From Salinicola endophyticus (lineage in GTDB: Bacteria; Pseudomonadota; Gammaproteobacteria; Pseudomonadales; Halomonadaceae), in contig NZ_CP159578.1 in NCBI RefSeq assembly GCF_040536835.1, positions 4,255,188 to 4,319,187 on the forward strand: DNA of 64,000 bases. The letters are read 5' to 3'. The notes beneath the pieces are model-generated. The model was not told the DNA's origin. It worked only from the letters and a program-made list of their open reading frames with translations, and ran no database searches. Shown piece after piece: positions 53,915-64,000 of the stretch (positions within the stretch are counted from its first letter, which is position 1; every line of letters begins with the position of its first letter). The translations under genes were made by a program, and so were the position numbers.

Positions 53915-55615
53915 TCAGCCGGCCAGGCTCAACTGTTCGGCGATGGGGCCCAGCACCAGCACGGGCAGAAACCCCAGCAGATTGACGATGACGATGACCC
54001 CGGCGGTGAGCCCGACGCAGGCGCCGCTCTCCAGATCCAGGCTGCCACGCCCCTGCGGCGCCTTGCGCTTGCCGGCCAGCCAGCCGGCGACCGCCAGTGG
54101 CACCAGCATGGGCAGGAAGCGCCCGAGTGCCAGCGCCACGACGCAGCTCAGGTTCCACCACGGCGTGACGTCGGCGAGACCTTCGAAGCCCGAGCCGTTG
54201 TTGGCGAACGCCGAGGTATATTCGTAGAGCACCTGGGAGAGCCCGTGATAGCCCGGGTTGCTGGTGCCGGCGAGGCCGGGGAAGCTCACCGCCAGGGCGC
54301 TCAGGCCGAGCACGCTGAGCGGCTGGGCCAGGATCGCCAGCGAGATCCAGCGCATCTCACGAGTCTCCAGAGGTTTGCCGAACAGCTCCGGCGCCCGCCC
54401 CACCATCAGCGAGCCGATGAAGGCCGCCAGCATCAGGTAGAGCAGATAGCCGATCAGGCCGACCCCGATACCGCCGAAGGTGACGTTGACGAACATGTCC
54501 ATCAGCAGACCCAGCCCACCGAGGGGATTGAAGCTGTCGAGCATCGCGTTGACCGAGCCGTTGGAGGTCTGGGTGGTCCAGCTACCCCACAGCGCCGAGA
54601 GATCGCTGCCGAAGCGCAGCTCCTTGCCCTCCAGGTTGGGCCCGGCCAGCGCCAGGCCGTGGAGGGCGGCATTGGGCAGGCGCTCGGAGAACATCACCAG
54701 GGTGGTGCTCGACAGCGACAGCGCCAGCATCACCCCACCGATCCCTAGCAGGAGCCGACGGCGCCCGCTGATCATCGCCACCGCGATCAGCGAGGCCACC
54801 GGAATCAGCAGCAGGGCCACGCTCTCGACCACGTCGGCGAGCGCGGTGGGGTTCTCCAGCGGCACGCTCGAATTGGGCCCGTACCAACCCCCGCCATTGG
54901 TACCCAACTGCTTGATCGCCACCATCGCAGCCACTGGCCCGCGCGGGATCGTCTGCAGCGCGCCACCCTCGAGCATCGTCACCCGCTGGGCGCCCTGGTA
55001 GGTCGCCGGCACGCCCTGCCACACCAGGACCAGGGCAGTCACCAGCGCCAGCGGCAGCAGTACCCGGATCACGATGCGGGTCAGATCGAGGTAGTAGTTG
55101 CCCACGCCGGTGGCCGCGCTGTCCATGGCTGCGGCTGCGGGGCGGCGCAGCAGGCTGCGGGTGATCGCCAGCAGCACCGCAAGCCCGGTGGCCGGGGTCA
55201 GGAACTGCAGGGTGACGATGGCCAGGGTCTGGCTCAGGTAGGAGAGCTGGGCCTGGCCCGAGTAGTGCTGCTGATTGGTGTTGGTGGCGAACGAAACGGC
55301 CGTATGCAGCGCCGTATCCCAGTGCATGCCGGGAATGCCATCGGGGTTGAGCGGCAACACCCCCTGGCCCATGAAGACGAGCCAGGCCAGCCCGATCAGC
55401 AGCAGGTGGAGTTTCAACACCGCGAGCAGATAGGCCGACCAGGTCATCGACGCGCGTCGGTCGACGCCGGCCAGGCGCATCAGGGCCGCCTCCAGCGGCC
55501 CGAACAGGCGATCCAGCGCGCTGGGGCGATGCGTATCCAGCGCACGCCCCATGTAGAGGCCCAGGGGCAGCGCCAGGCCGATGAGCAGCGCATAGCAGAG
55601 CGTCAGCGCACTCAT
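53915..55615 (-). CDS. kdpA: Potassium-transporting ATPase subunit KdpA
   Basis: A 566-residue membrane subunit that binds and translocates K+. It has about ten hydrophobic segments and four P-loop-like selectivity segments, for example SFATNTNQQHYSG, GTNGGGWYGPNSS, SLMVGRAPEL and SAFANNGSGFEG. It starts 1 bp after the KdpF stop codon. The length is normal for the family. Confidence 0.96.
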   Translation of the reverse strand: MSALTLCYALLIGLALPLGLYMGRALDTHRPSALDRLFGPLEAALMRLAGVDRRASMTWSAYLLAVLKLHLLLIGLAWLVFMGQGVLPLNPDGIPGMHWDTALHTAVSFATNTNQQHYSGQAQLSYLSQTLAIVTLQFLTPATGLAVLLAITRSLLRRPAAAAMDSAATGVGNYYLDLTRIVIRVLLPLALVTALVLVWQGVPATYQGAQRVTMLEGGALQTIPRGPVAAMVAIKQLGTNGGGWYGPNSSVPLENPTALADVVESVALLLIPVASLIAVAMISGRRRLLLGIGGVMLALSLSSTTLVMFSERLPNAALHGLALAGPNLEGKELRFGSDLSALWGSWTTQTSNGSVNAMLDSFNPLGGLGLLMDMFVNVTFGGIGVGLIGYLLYLMLAAFIGSLMVGRAPELFGKPLETREMRWISLAILAQPLSVLGLSALAVSFPGLAGTSNPGYHGLSQVLYEYTSAFANNGSGFEGLADVTPWWNLSCVVALALGRFLPMLVPLAVAGWLAGKRKAPQGRGSLDLESGACVGLTAGVIVIVNLLGFLPVLVLGPIAEQLSLAG

Positions 55616-55616
55616 C

Positions 55617-55697
55617 TCAAAACCGCTCCGGCCGCCACAGGGCGACTCCCAGATACAGCGCGGTGGCGGCGACGATCGCCAGCATCAGGTAGGACAT
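55617..55697 (-). CDS. kdpF: KdpF, small stabilising subunit
   Basis: A 26-residue single-helix peptide, MSYLMLAIVAATALYLGVAL then WRPERF. It has the family's hydrophobic helix and terminal R-P-E-R-F. An ATG at 55697 has a ggag ribosome binding site. It lies directly before kdpA with a 1-bp gap. It is too short for usual ORF thresholds but completes the kdpFABC operon. Confidence 0.9.
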   Translation of the reverse strand: MSYLMLAIVAATALYLGVALWRPERF

Positions 55698-55793
55698 GCC
55701 GAGCACTCCAGGTCAGGGGAGGCTCAGTCTCGATGCCGGCGGCGTAAAAATTCGAGATCGAAAAGCGCCGTGAGGCGTAAAGAGGGCGTAAAA

Positions 55794-57038
55794 ATGTCCC
55801 ACGTCATGGTCAAGCCGTCGCGGGCTGGGCATCATCCCCCCTTCTCGCCCATGGAGACCCGCGTGACGACTTCCCTGCTATCACCCCTCGCCCCGGCCCT
55901 GCCTGGCGGGCGCCCTCGTCATGAGGCTCGTCACCGCGACCGCGTGAGGCGCCCGCCCCGCCGCTGGCTGGGCGTGGCGCTGCTGGCCCTGCTCGCCGGC
56001 TGCAGCTCGCAGGCGCCGCAGCCGGGCTTCGACCAGCCCCCGGCGAGCGTCAAGCAGCAGTTGTTCACGCTGATGCCTGCCGGCACCCGCGACCGCGACG
56101 GCTGGGCCACGGATATCACGGCGGCGTTCGCGGCCCAGAACCTGCCGGCCACGCGCGAGAACCTGTGCGCCACGCTGGCGGTGATCGGCCAGGAGTCGAC
56201 CTTCGACGCCGACCCGCAGGTGCCCCATCTGGCGCGTATCGCCCGGGAGGAGATCGAACGTCGTGCCGCGGCGCTGCATGTGCCCGGTTTTCTGCTCGCG
56301 GCGGGGCTGAAGCTGACCTCGCCCACCGGCGAGACCTACGCCGAACGCCTCGACCAGGTGCGCAGCGAGCGCCAACTGAGCGAGCTGTACGAGGATTTCA
56401 TAGACATGGCGCCGCTGGGTCGGGAGCTGTTCGGCGGTCTCAATCCGGTGCATACCGGTGGGCCGATGCAGGTCAGCGTCGACTTCGCCGAAAAGCACGC
56501 CGACAACTACCCGTACCCGATCGACGGCTCGATCCGTCACGAGGTGTTCACCCGGCGCGGCGGCGTCTATTTCGGCATCGCCCACCTGCTCGGCTACCCG
56601 GCCCACTACGCTGAGCCGATCTACCGCTTCGCCGACTACAACGCCGGCTGGTACGCCAGCCGCAATGCGGCCTTTCAGGCTGCAGTGAGCCAGCTCTCCG
56701 GCATTCCGCTCGCCCTCGACGGCGACCTGATCATTCCCGGCTCACGCCAGGCCGGACAGACCGAACTCGCGGTACGCACGCTGAAACCCCGCCTGGGGAT
56801 GGATGACGGCGAGATCCGCGACGCCCTCGAGCAAGAAGACTCCCTCGACTTCGAGCGTACCGCGCTCTATGACAAGGTCCGCGCGCTGGCGGCGCGGCAG
56901 GCGGGTCATCCGCCCCCCTACGCACGCCTCCCGGGGATCAAGCTCGAAAGCCCCAAGATCACCCGCAACCTGACCACCGCCTGGTTCGCCCAGCGGGTCG
57001 AAACGCGCTGGCAGCAGTGCATGGCCCGCGCTCGGTAG
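55794..57038 (+). CDS. DUF1615-type lipoprotein, lysozyme-like
   Basis: About 414 residues. A lipobox (LGVALLALLAGC-SS) sits about 50 residues after the first ATG. The mature part has a DUF1615-type lysozyme-like fold with a conserved Glu in LAVIGQESTFDADP, RRGGVYFGIAHLLGYPAHY and YRFADYNAGWYASRNAAFQ. Start choice is open: 55794 has an agaggg sequence, and 55863 (GTG, after ggag) gives a more normal signal length. The family is found in Gram-negative bacteria; no enzyme activity is proven. It diverges from kdpF. Confidence 0.8.
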   Translation: MSHVMVKPSRAGHHPPFSPMETRVTTSLLSPLAPALPGGRPRHEARHRDRVRRPPRRWLGVALLALLAGCSSQAPQPGFDQPPASVKQQLFTLMPAGTRDRDGWATDITAAFAAQNLPATRENLCATLAVIGQESTFDADPQVPHLARIAREEIERRAAALHVPGFLLAAGLKLTSPTGETYAERLDQVRSERQLSELYEDFIDMAPLGRELFGGLNPVHTGGPMQVSVDFAEKHADNYPYPIDGSIRHEVFTRRGGVYFGIAHLLGYPAHYAEPIYRFADYNAGWYASRNAAFQAAVSQLSGIPLALDGDLIIPGSRQAGQTELAVRTLKPRLGMDDGEIRDALEQEDSLDFERTALYDKVRALAARQAGHPPPYARLPGIKLESPKITRNLTTAWFAQRVETRWQQCMARAR

Positions 57039-57080
57039 ACGGATACAAAAGGGTAGACGCCAAGGAATGGCCAATGCCGA

Positions 57081-57136
57081 TTTAGAACGCCTTTCCAACC
57101 GGTAGATGGCGTGGGCTTATCCGGCGGCAGGGCGTC
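57081..57136. repeat. REP-like repeat after the DUF1615 gene
   Basis: A partner of the 51803-51855 sequence (gaacgcctttccaaccggta, then gcttatccggcggcaggg and cgtc), sharing its ccgg...cttatccggc core. It lies between convergent genes. The gap 57039-57271 (233 bp) is non-coding; it also holds a hairpin at 57171 and a tttgtaaacaccctct word at ~57233, identical to the complement of the R1 end. Confidence 0.55.
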
Positions 57137-57170
57137 GCGAGGGCGCTGTGAACCCTTCCCTGGGCGCTAC

Positions 57171-57190
57171 CTTTGCCATCCCTGGCAAAG
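57171..57190. terminator. Bidirectional hairpin between DUF1615 gene and glmU
   Basis: A perfect 8-bp stem ctttgcca/tggcaaag with a tccc loop lies between the convergent DUF1615 and glmU genes. No strong T-tract follows. Confidence 0.5.
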
Positions 57191-57271
57191 GACCCTCGCT
57201 TTGCCCTGCCCCCAGCGCCCATCATCAGTGGGTTTGTAAACACCCTCTTGGAACATCGGTCAGACGCAACA

Positions 57272-58639
57272 TCAACGCTTCGGTGTCTTCACCGGGCGCT
57301 GCCAGCCGGGCTTGGCGGTCTGTCGACTCCGGGCGATCGCCAGCTCGCCCTGCGCTACCTCGCGGGTGATGGTGGAGCCGGCGGCGATGGTGGCGTCGTC
57401 GGCGATCGCCAGCGGCGCGACCAGAGCAGTGTTGGAGCCGACGAAGACCCGCTCGCCGATCCGGGTAAGGTGCTTGTTGGCACCGTCGTAGTTGCAGGTG
57501 ATGGTGCCGGCGCCGACGTTGGTGTCGCGGCCGATCTCGGCATCCCCCAGATAGCTGAGATGCCCCGCCTTGACGCCCTCGCCGAGGGTGGCGTTCTTGG
57601 TCTCGACGAAGTTGCCGATATGGGCGCGGGCGCCGAGACGCGTCCCCGGGCGCAGACGCGCGAAGGGCCCGCAGTCGCTCTCCTCGCCCATCTCGGCGCC
57701 GTCGAGGTGGCTGTGCGCCTTGATCACCGCACCGCGGCGGATGACGCTGTCCTTGATCACGCAGTGGGGGCCGATCACCACGTCATCCTCGAGAGTGACA
57801 TGGCCTTCGAGGATCACCCCGACATCGATCTCGATGTCGCGCCCCACAGTGACGTCGCCGCGTAGATCGAAGCGTGCCGGGTCGGCCAGGGTCACCCCGG
57901 CGGCCATCAGCCGTTCGGCCTGGCGGCGCTGGAAGGCGCGCTCCAGGGTGGCGAGCTGGCGGCGCTCGTTGACCCCCTCGACCTCGATCGGCGACGCCGG
58001 CTGGGCAGCCTTGACCTCGACCCCATCGCCGGCGGCCATGGCGATCACATCGGTCAGGTAGTACTCGCCCTGGGCGTTCTCGGCGGAGAGCTGCGGCAGC
58101 CAGCGCTTGAGCTGGGCCGCGGTCATCGCCATGATCCCGGTGTTGCACTCGCGGATGGCGCGTTGCGCACTGGTGGCATCCTTGTGCTCGACGATCGCCA
58201 CCACCGCCTGCTTGTCGTTACGCACGATGCGCCCGTAGCCGCTGGGGTCGTCGAGGGTCACGGTCAGAAGCCCCATGTGCTGCTCGTCGACCCCCTCCAG
58301 CAGCGCCTTGAGGGTCTTGGCCTGAATCAGCGGCACGTCGCCGTAGAGCACCAGCACCTTGCCATCGCCGAGGTCGTCGAGGGCCTGGGCAACGGCATGG
58401 CCGGTCCCCTTCTGCTCGGCCTGCTCGCAGAAGTTCAGGCCGCGTCCGTCGAGGGCTTCGCGCACCGCCTCACCGCCATGACCGACGACCACGTGCAGAC
58501 GCGCCTCTTCGAGCCCCGCGGCGGTGTCCACGACGTGCTGCACCAGCGGTCTGCCCGCCAGGCGGTGCAGCACTTTGGGGGTCTTGGAGCGCATGCGGGT
58601 TCCCTGGCCGGCGGCCAGAATCACGACGTCGAGTGACAT
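57272..58639 (-). CDS. glmU: Bifunctional GlmU (uridyltransferase/acetyltransferase)
   Basis: A 455-residue enzyme that acetylates glucosamine-1-phosphate and then makes UDP-N-acetylglucosamine. The N-terminal domain has [16 protein letters not shown] and LYGDVPLI. The C-terminal left-handed beta-helix has hexapeptide repeats ([20 protein letters not shown]) and the acetyl-CoA site near [15 protein letters not shown]. The start at 58639 gives the standard [11 protein letters not shown]. It follows the atp terminator and is probably transcribed on its own or by readthrough from atpC. It serves the same pathway as glmS. Confidence 0.96.
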   Translation of the reverse strand: MSLDVVILAAGQGTRMRSKTPKVLHRLAGRPLVQHVVDTAAGLEEARLHVVVGHGGEAVREALDGRGLNFCEQAEQKGTGHAVAQALDDLGDGKVLVLYGDVPLIQAKTLKALLEGVDEQHMGLLTVTLDDPSGYGRIVRNDKQAVVAIVEHKDATSAQRAIRECNTGIMAMTAAQLKRWLPQLSAENAQGEYYLTDVIAMAAGDGVEVKAAQPASPIEVEGVNERRQLATLERAFQRRQAERLMAAGVTLADPARFDLRGDVTVGRDIEIDVGVILEGHVTLEDDVVIGPHCVIKDSVIRRGAVIKAHSHLDGAEMGEESDCGPFARLRPGTRLGARAHIGNFVETKNATLGEGVKAGHLSYLGDAEIGRDTNVGAGTITCNYDGANKHLTRIGERVFVGSNTALVAPLAIADDATIAAGSTITREVAQGELAIARSRQTAKPGWQRPVKTPKR

Positions 58640-58701
58640 GGGATCATCCTTTCCTGTTCGGTATCGGGTCGGTGCCATTATCGAGGTAACCGCACCGCAT
58701 G

Positions 58702-58731
58702 AAAAAGGCGACTCCGGAGAGTCGCCTTTTT
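58702..58731. terminator. Rho-independent terminator after atpC
   Basis: A perfect aaaaaggcgactc-cgga-gagtcgccttttt hairpin. The T-run on either strand fits termination of the atp operon (minus strand), and the structure is symmetric. It lies 44 bp past the atpC stop and ~60 bp before glmU. Confidence 0.9.
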
Positions 58732-58774
58732 CGGGTCCTGCCAGCGGAGTCGGCGCCTGCGCAGGTGCGCAGGA

Positions 58775-59200
58775 TCAGCCGCGCCCGCCCTTGCGCCTAA
58801 GCTGCTGCAGCGTACGCAGCTGGGCGGCGGCTTCGGCAAGCTCGGCGGCGGCACGCGTGTAGTCGAGCTCCGACTGCTGGTCGTTGAGCGACTGCAGCGC
58901 ATGCTGGCGCGCCTGCTCGGCTTCGGCTTCGTCCAGGTCGCTGGCGCGAATGGCGGTATCCGCCAGCACCGAGACCACGTCCGGCTGGACTTCGAGGAAG
59001 CCGCCGGTGACGTAGTAGAGCTCTTCCTCGCCGCTCTCCTGGATGACGCGCACCGGACCGGGCTTGAGCTCGGTCAGAAGCGGCGCGTGACCGCGCAGGA
59101 TACCCAGATCGCCAGCCACGCCGGCAGCGATGAGCTGCTCCGCGCTGCCCGAGAAGATCTCCTTCTCGGCGCTGACGATATCGCACTGAAATGTGGCCAT
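58775..59200 (-). CDS. atpC: F1 ATP synthase epsilon subunit
   Basis: A 141-residue subunit with the beta-barrel N domain ([35 protein letters not shown]) and a C-terminal helical hairpin ([18 protein letters not shown]). It inhibits ATP hydrolysis and couples rotation. It is the last gene of the atp operon. A hairpin (59227-59245) separates it from atpD. Confidence 0.95.
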   Translation of the reverse strand: MATFQCDIVSAEKEIFSGSAEQLIAAGVAGDLGILRGHAPLLTELKPGPVRVIQESGEEELYYVTGGFLEVQPDVVSVLADTAIRASDLDEAEAEQARQHALQSLNDQQSELDYTRAAAELAEAAAQLRTLQQLRRKGGRG

Positions 59201-59226
59201 AGCGCTATCCTCTTGTGCCAGAGGCC

Positions 59227-59245
59227 CCGGGGTACGATACCCCGG
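59227..59245. other. Intercistronic hairpin, atpD-atpC
   Basis: An 8-bp perfect stem ccggggta/taccccgg with a 3-base loop lies 13 nt after the atpD stop. No T-tract follows, so it is not a conventional terminator. Confidence 0.72.
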
Positions 59246-59257
59246 AACCAGGCTGAC

Positions 59258-60727
<1,470 letters not shown>

Positions 60728-61618
60728 TCATACCGCCGCGGCACCACCGACGATTTCCGAAATTTCCTGGGTAATGGCCGCCTGACGCGCCTTGTTGTAC
60801 ACCAGTTGCAGATCGTCAATCAGATTGCCAGCGTTGTCGGTCGCGTTCTTCATCGCGATCATGCGCGCAGCCTGCTCGCAGGCCGCGTTCTCGACCACGG
60901 CCTGATACACCTGGGATTCGACGTAGCGAACCAGCAGGTGATCGAGCAGGGTCTTGGCATCCGGCTCATACAGGTAGTCCCAATTACCCTGATTCGTACC
61001 GGGACTGGGTTGTTCATCGCCTTGGGTGTCGTCCTCGACCGCCTCGAGCGGCAGGAGCTGACGCACCACGGGTTTCTGGCTCATGGTGTTGACGAACTCG
61101 TTGTACACCACGTAGAGCCGATCCAGACTGCCTTCGTCGAAGGCATCGAGCATCACCTTGATGCTGCCGACCAGATCCTGGACTTCCGGCGCATCGCCGA
61201 GCCCTTTCTTGGCCGCCAGCAGATTGCCGCCACGCTTGCGGAAGAAGCCGCCGGCCTTGCTGCCGATGGCCGCGAAGTCGGCGCCGACACCCTTGTCGTG
61301 CCAGTCGCGGGCGTGGTTGACCACGGCCTTGAACAGATTGACGTTCAAGCCGCCGGCCAGGCCCCGATCACTGGAGACCACGATATAGCCCACGCGCTTG
61401 ACCTCACGCTCGAGGGTATATTCGTGACGGTACTCCGGATTGGCCTTGGCGACGTGGCCGACCACCCGGCGGATCAGGTTGGCATAGGGCTGGCTGGCCG
61501 CCATGCGGTCCTGGGCCCGACGCATTTTCGACGCAGCGACCATTTCCATGGCGCTGGTGATTTTCTGCGTGTTCTTGATGCTCCCGATCTGGGATTTGAT
61601 CTCTTTTGCAGCTGCCAT
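60728..61618 (-). CDS. atpG: F1 ATP synthase gamma subunit
   Basis: A 296-residue central stalk subunit. The N-terminal helix reads [20 protein letters not shown] with [11 protein letters not shown], and the C-terminal helix has [15 protein letters not shown]. It has an acidic loop around residues 190-215 ([13 protein letters not shown]) that makes it a little longer than E. coli gamma. Such insertions are often seen in halophile proteins. It lies between atpA and atpD. Confidence 0.97.
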   Translation of the reverse strand: MAAAKEIKSQIGSIKNTQKITSAMEMVAASKMRRAQDRMAASQPYANLIRRVVGHVAKANPEYRHEYTLEREVKRVGYIVVSSDRGLAGGLNVNLFKAVVNHARDWHDKGVGADFAAIGSKAGGFFRKRGGNLLAAKKGLGDAPEVQDLVGSIKVMLDAFDEGSLDRLYVVYNEFVNTMSQKPVVRQLLPLEAVEDDTQGDEQPSPGTNQGNWDYLYEPDAKTLLDHLLVRYVESQVYQAVVENAACEQAARMIAMKNATDNAGNLIDDLQLVYNKARQAAITQEISEIVGGAAAV

Positions 61619-61655
61619 CGCGGATCACCTGATTCCTGCCGCTCAGCTGGGCGAG

Positions 61656-61684
61656 GCGGCCCGCTCCCGGAGGAGGCGGGCCGC
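61656..61684. other. Intercistronic hairpin, atpA-atpG
   Basis: A 9-bp perfect stem gcggcccgc/gcgggccgc, with a further tcc/gga step inside. It lies 6 nt after the atpA stop codon. It is the third such hairpin, each directly after a stop codon of the F1 genes. Confidence 0.75.
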
Positions 61685-61689
61685 ACCGC

Positions 61690-63234
61690 TTACCAGGTCT
61701 GAGTGGACTTGAACGACTCGAGACCCGACTTGAGACCCTTCTGGATCTCGTCGTCGTAGCCGCCGCTTGAGTTGATCTTGTCGAGCAGGTCGGCGTGCTC
61801 GGACTTCATGTAGTCCTGCAGGGCACGCTCGAAATCGAGGACCTTGTCGACCGCGACATCGTCCAGATAGCCTTCGTTGGCGGCGTACAGCGTCAGCGCC
61901 ATCTGAGCCACGGACATCGGCGAGTACTGCTTCTGCTTCATCAGCTCGGTGACACGCTGACCGTGCTCGAGCTGCTTGCGGGTCGCCTCGTCGAGGTCGG
62001 ACGCGAACTGCGAGAACGCCGCCAGCTCACGGTACTGGGCCAGCGCCAGACGCACACCGCCGCCGAGCTTCTTGATGATCTTGGTCTGGGCCGAACCACC
62101 CACACGGGAGACCGAGAGACCGGCGTTGATGGCCGGACGGATACCCGAGTTGAACAGGCCGGTCTCGAGGAAGATCTGGCCGTCGGTGATCGAGATCACG
62201 TTGGTGGGAACGAACGCCGAGACGTCACCACCCTGGGTCTCGATGATCGGCAGCGCGGTCAGCGAGCCGGTCTTGCCCTTCACTTCACCGTTGGTGAACT
62301 TCTCGACGTACTCGGCGTTGACGCGCGCGGCGCGCTCGAGCAGACGCGAGTGGAGGTAGAAGACATCACCCGGATAGGCTTCACGGCCCGGCGGACGGCG
62401 CAGCAGCAGCGAGATCTGACGGTAGGCGACGGCCTGCTTGGAGAGGTCGTCGTAGACGATCAGCGCATCTTCGCCACGGTCGCGGAAGTACTCGCCCATG
62501 GTGCAGCCGGCGTAGGGCGCCAGGTACTGCATGGCGGCCGGATCGGCGGCGCCGGCGGCGACTACGATGGTGTGGTCCATGGCGCCGTGCTCTTCGAGCT
62601 TGCGCACCACGTTGGCGATGGTCGACTGCTTCTGACCGATCGCGACGTAGATACAGGTGACCCCGGTGCCCTTCTGGTTGATGATCGTGTCGATCGCCAC
62701 CGCGGACTTACCGATCTGACGGTCACCGATGATCAGCTCACGCTGACCGCGGCCGATCGGCACCATGGCGTCGATCGACTTGAGGCCGGTCTGCACCGGC
62801 TGGTCGACCGACTGACGGGTGATGACGCCCGGAGCGACCTTCTCGATCGCGTCGGTCTGAGTGGTCTCGATATCGCCCTTGCCGTCGATCGGGTTGCCCA
62901 GCGCATCGACCACACGGCCGACCAGCTCCGGACCCACCGGCACTTCGAGGATACGACCGGTGCACTGCGCGGTCATGCCCTCTTCGAGCTCGAGGTAGTC
63001 ACCCAGGACCACGGCGCCGACGCTGTCGCGCTCGAGGTTGAGCGCCATGCCGTAGACGCCACCGGGGAATTCGATCATTTCGCCGAGCATCGCATCGGCC
63101 AGGCCGTGGATGCGGACGATGCCGTCAGCGACGCTGACGACGGTGCCCTGATTACGGGCTTCGGAGGCGACATCCAGCTTGTCGATACGCTGTTTGATGA
63201 TGTCGCTGATCTCGGAAGGATTCAGTTGCTGCAT
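61690..63234 (-). CDS. atpA: F1 ATP synthase alpha subunit
   Basis: A 514-residue non-catalytic nucleotide-binding subunit. The P-loop is [14 protein letters not shown], the arginine finger is in [17 protein letters not shown], and [15 protein letters not shown] is Walker B. It follows atpH by 16 bp. It forms the alpha3beta3 head with AtpD. Confidence 0.98.
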   Translation of the reverse strand: MQQLNPSEISDIIKQRIDKLDVASEARNQGTVVSVADGIVRIHGLADAMLGEMIEFPGGVYGMALNLERDSVGAVVLGDYLELEEGMTAQCTGRILEVPVGPELVGRVVDALGNPIDGKGDIETTQTDAIEKVAPGVITRQSVDQPVQTGLKSIDAMVPIGRGQRELIIGDRQIGKSAVAIDTIINQKGTGVTCIYVAIGQKQSTIANVVRKLEEHGAMDHTIVVAAGAADPAAMQYLAPYAGCTMGEYFRDRGEDALIVYDDLSKQAVAYRQISLLLRRPPGREAYPGDVFYLHSRLLERAARVNAEYVEKFTNGEVKGKTGSLTALPIIETQGGDVSAFVPTNVISITDGQIFLETGLFNSGIRPAINAGLSVSRVGGSAQTKIIKKLGGGVRLALAQYRELAAFSQFASDLDEATRKQLEHGQRVTELMKQKQYSPMSVAQMALTLYAANEGYLDDVAVDKVLDFERALQDYMKSEHADLLDKINSSGGYDDEIQKGLKSGLESFKSTQTW

Positions 63235-63250
63235 GCCATGTCCCTCGAAC

Positions 63251-63799
63251 TCAAGCGGTGAGCGCTTCGCGCAGACGCTGCAATCGACCGCGTACCGACC
63301 CGTCGATGACGGTGTCGCCGGTACGCAGGATCACGCCGCCCAACAGCTCGCGGTCCACCTGAGTGGTAATGGAGATTTCACGATTCAGACGCTTCTTCAG
63401 AGCCTCGGCGAGGACGTTCTGCTGCGCCTCGTCCAGGTCGAAGGCGGAGACGATGGTGACGTCGACCCGCTTCTCTTCCTGGGCGCGCAGCGCCTCGAAC
63501 TCCTCGAAGATGTCGGGCAGTGCAGCCAGACGCCCCTTCTCGCCGACGAGGTGCAGAAAGTTCTGCACGCTCGTGTCGTTCAGGTCGTCGCCGCACACTT
63601 CCAGCAGCAGCCGGGTCTTGTCCGCGGCGGTCAGCCGCGGATTGCCCAGCACACGCTCGCCCACATCTGCGTTCCCGGCCACCTGCGCGGCCAGGGCAAG
63701 ACTCTGAGACCACGCTTGAAGCGCCTGCTTGTCGCGCGCGAACTCGAACGCCGCCTTGGCGTAGGGTCGTGCAACGGTTTCGCTAGACGTTTGAGCCAT
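63251..63799 (-). CDS. atpH: F1 ATP synthase delta subunit
   Basis: A 182-residue peripheral-stalk subunit. The N terminus has [14 protein letters not shown], the middle has [21 protein letters not shown], and the C-terminal domain has [20 protein letters not shown], as expected. It connects F1 to the b subunits. It starts 11 bp after atpF. Confidence 0.96.
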   Translation of the reverse strand: MAQTSSETVARPYAKAAFEFARDKQALQAWSQSLALAAQVAGNADVGERVLGNPRLTAADKTRLLLEVCGDDLNDTSVQNFLHLVGEKGRLAALPDIFEEFEALRAQEEKRVDVTIVSAFDLDEAQQNVLAEALKKRLNREISITTQVDRELLGGVILRTGDTVIDGSVRGRLQRLREALTA

Positions 63800-63810
63800 G
63801 GTGCGCCTCC

Positions 63811-64000
63811 TTAGAGCTCGGCAGCGAGCTTGTCGACGAGTTCACGATGCTTCGACTCGTCGATGGAGGATTCCAGGATGCGCTCGGCGCCGGCCACGGC
63901 CAGCAGCGCCACCTGGGCACGCAGCTCTTCCTTCGCGCGATTGATCTCCTGATCGATTTCGCTGCGAGCGCCTGCAATGATGCGCTCGCCTTCCGCCCGC
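63811..64000 (-). CDS. atpF: F0 ATP synthase subunit b, C-terminal part
   Basis: The last ~62 residues, running off the right edge. The sequence is an uninterrupted amphipathic helix ([39 protein letters not shown]) that forms the peripheral stalk with delta. The stop is TAA at 63811-63813. The membrane anchor lies beyond the window. Confidence 0.92.
   Translation of the reverse strand, partial: RAEGERIIAGARSEIDQEINRAKEELRAQVALLAVAGAERILESSIDESKHRELVDKLAAEL

Overview
The window is a GC-rich (about two-thirds G+C by eye) chromosomal segment from a gammaproteobacterium. The acidic proteins, the complete Kdp system next to glmU and the atp operon, and a LiuR-controlled leucine pathway fit a moderately halophilic Halomonadaceae (Halomonas, Salinicola or Kushneria type). 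The genus is inference; there is no rRNA or tRNA here to settle it.

Layout. 0-16 kb is a catabolic block for acyl-CoA and branched-chain amino acids: three AMP-forming acyl-CoA ligases, an SDR dehydrogenase, a thiolase, a PaaI-type thioesterase, a GntP permease, a MaoC protein and the leucine/isovalerate operon liuABCDE. Perfect or near-perfect copies of one 16-bp palindrome, here called the LiuR box, lie before the GntP operon, before liuA and before a MerR-type regulator (liuR, 22.1 kb). 16.7-21.7 kb is a conspicuously AT-richer accessory island. It consists of small, same-strand orphan genes separated by imperfect palindromes that look like integron attC sites, with no integrase in view. 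At least three of its genes are broken. The island separates liuR from the liu operon.

22-36 kb holds yecE-pdxY, mltA, an HdeD-like protein and a second SDR. It also holds an AdeRS-like two-component system divergent from an RND adaptor/pump plus a SmvA/QacA-type MFS pump. 36-44 kb has frmA (class III alcohol dehydrogenase) and a COG0523 metallochaperone GTPase, convergent with a four-gene peptide/nickel-type ABC importer whose two permeases are fused. The same 13-bp Zur-like palindrome precedes both the GTPase and the importer, pointing to an undescribed zinc-starvation uptake module.

44-64 kb is envelope and energy metabolism: a DeoR-type regulator with glmS, apbE, kdpFABC-kdpDE (including the 26-residue kdpF), a DUF1615 lipoprotein, glmU and the ATP synthase operon (atpF partial, atpH, A, G, D, C). 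Strong GC-rich hairpins follow the stop codons of atpA, atpG and atpD.

Dispersed through the first 25 kb are six copies of a roughly 120-200 bp MITE-like palindromic repeat, one of them inside the liu operon. A different REP-like repeat occurs in the kdp/glmU part. No CRISPR array, transposase, prophage, rRNA or tRNA was recognised.
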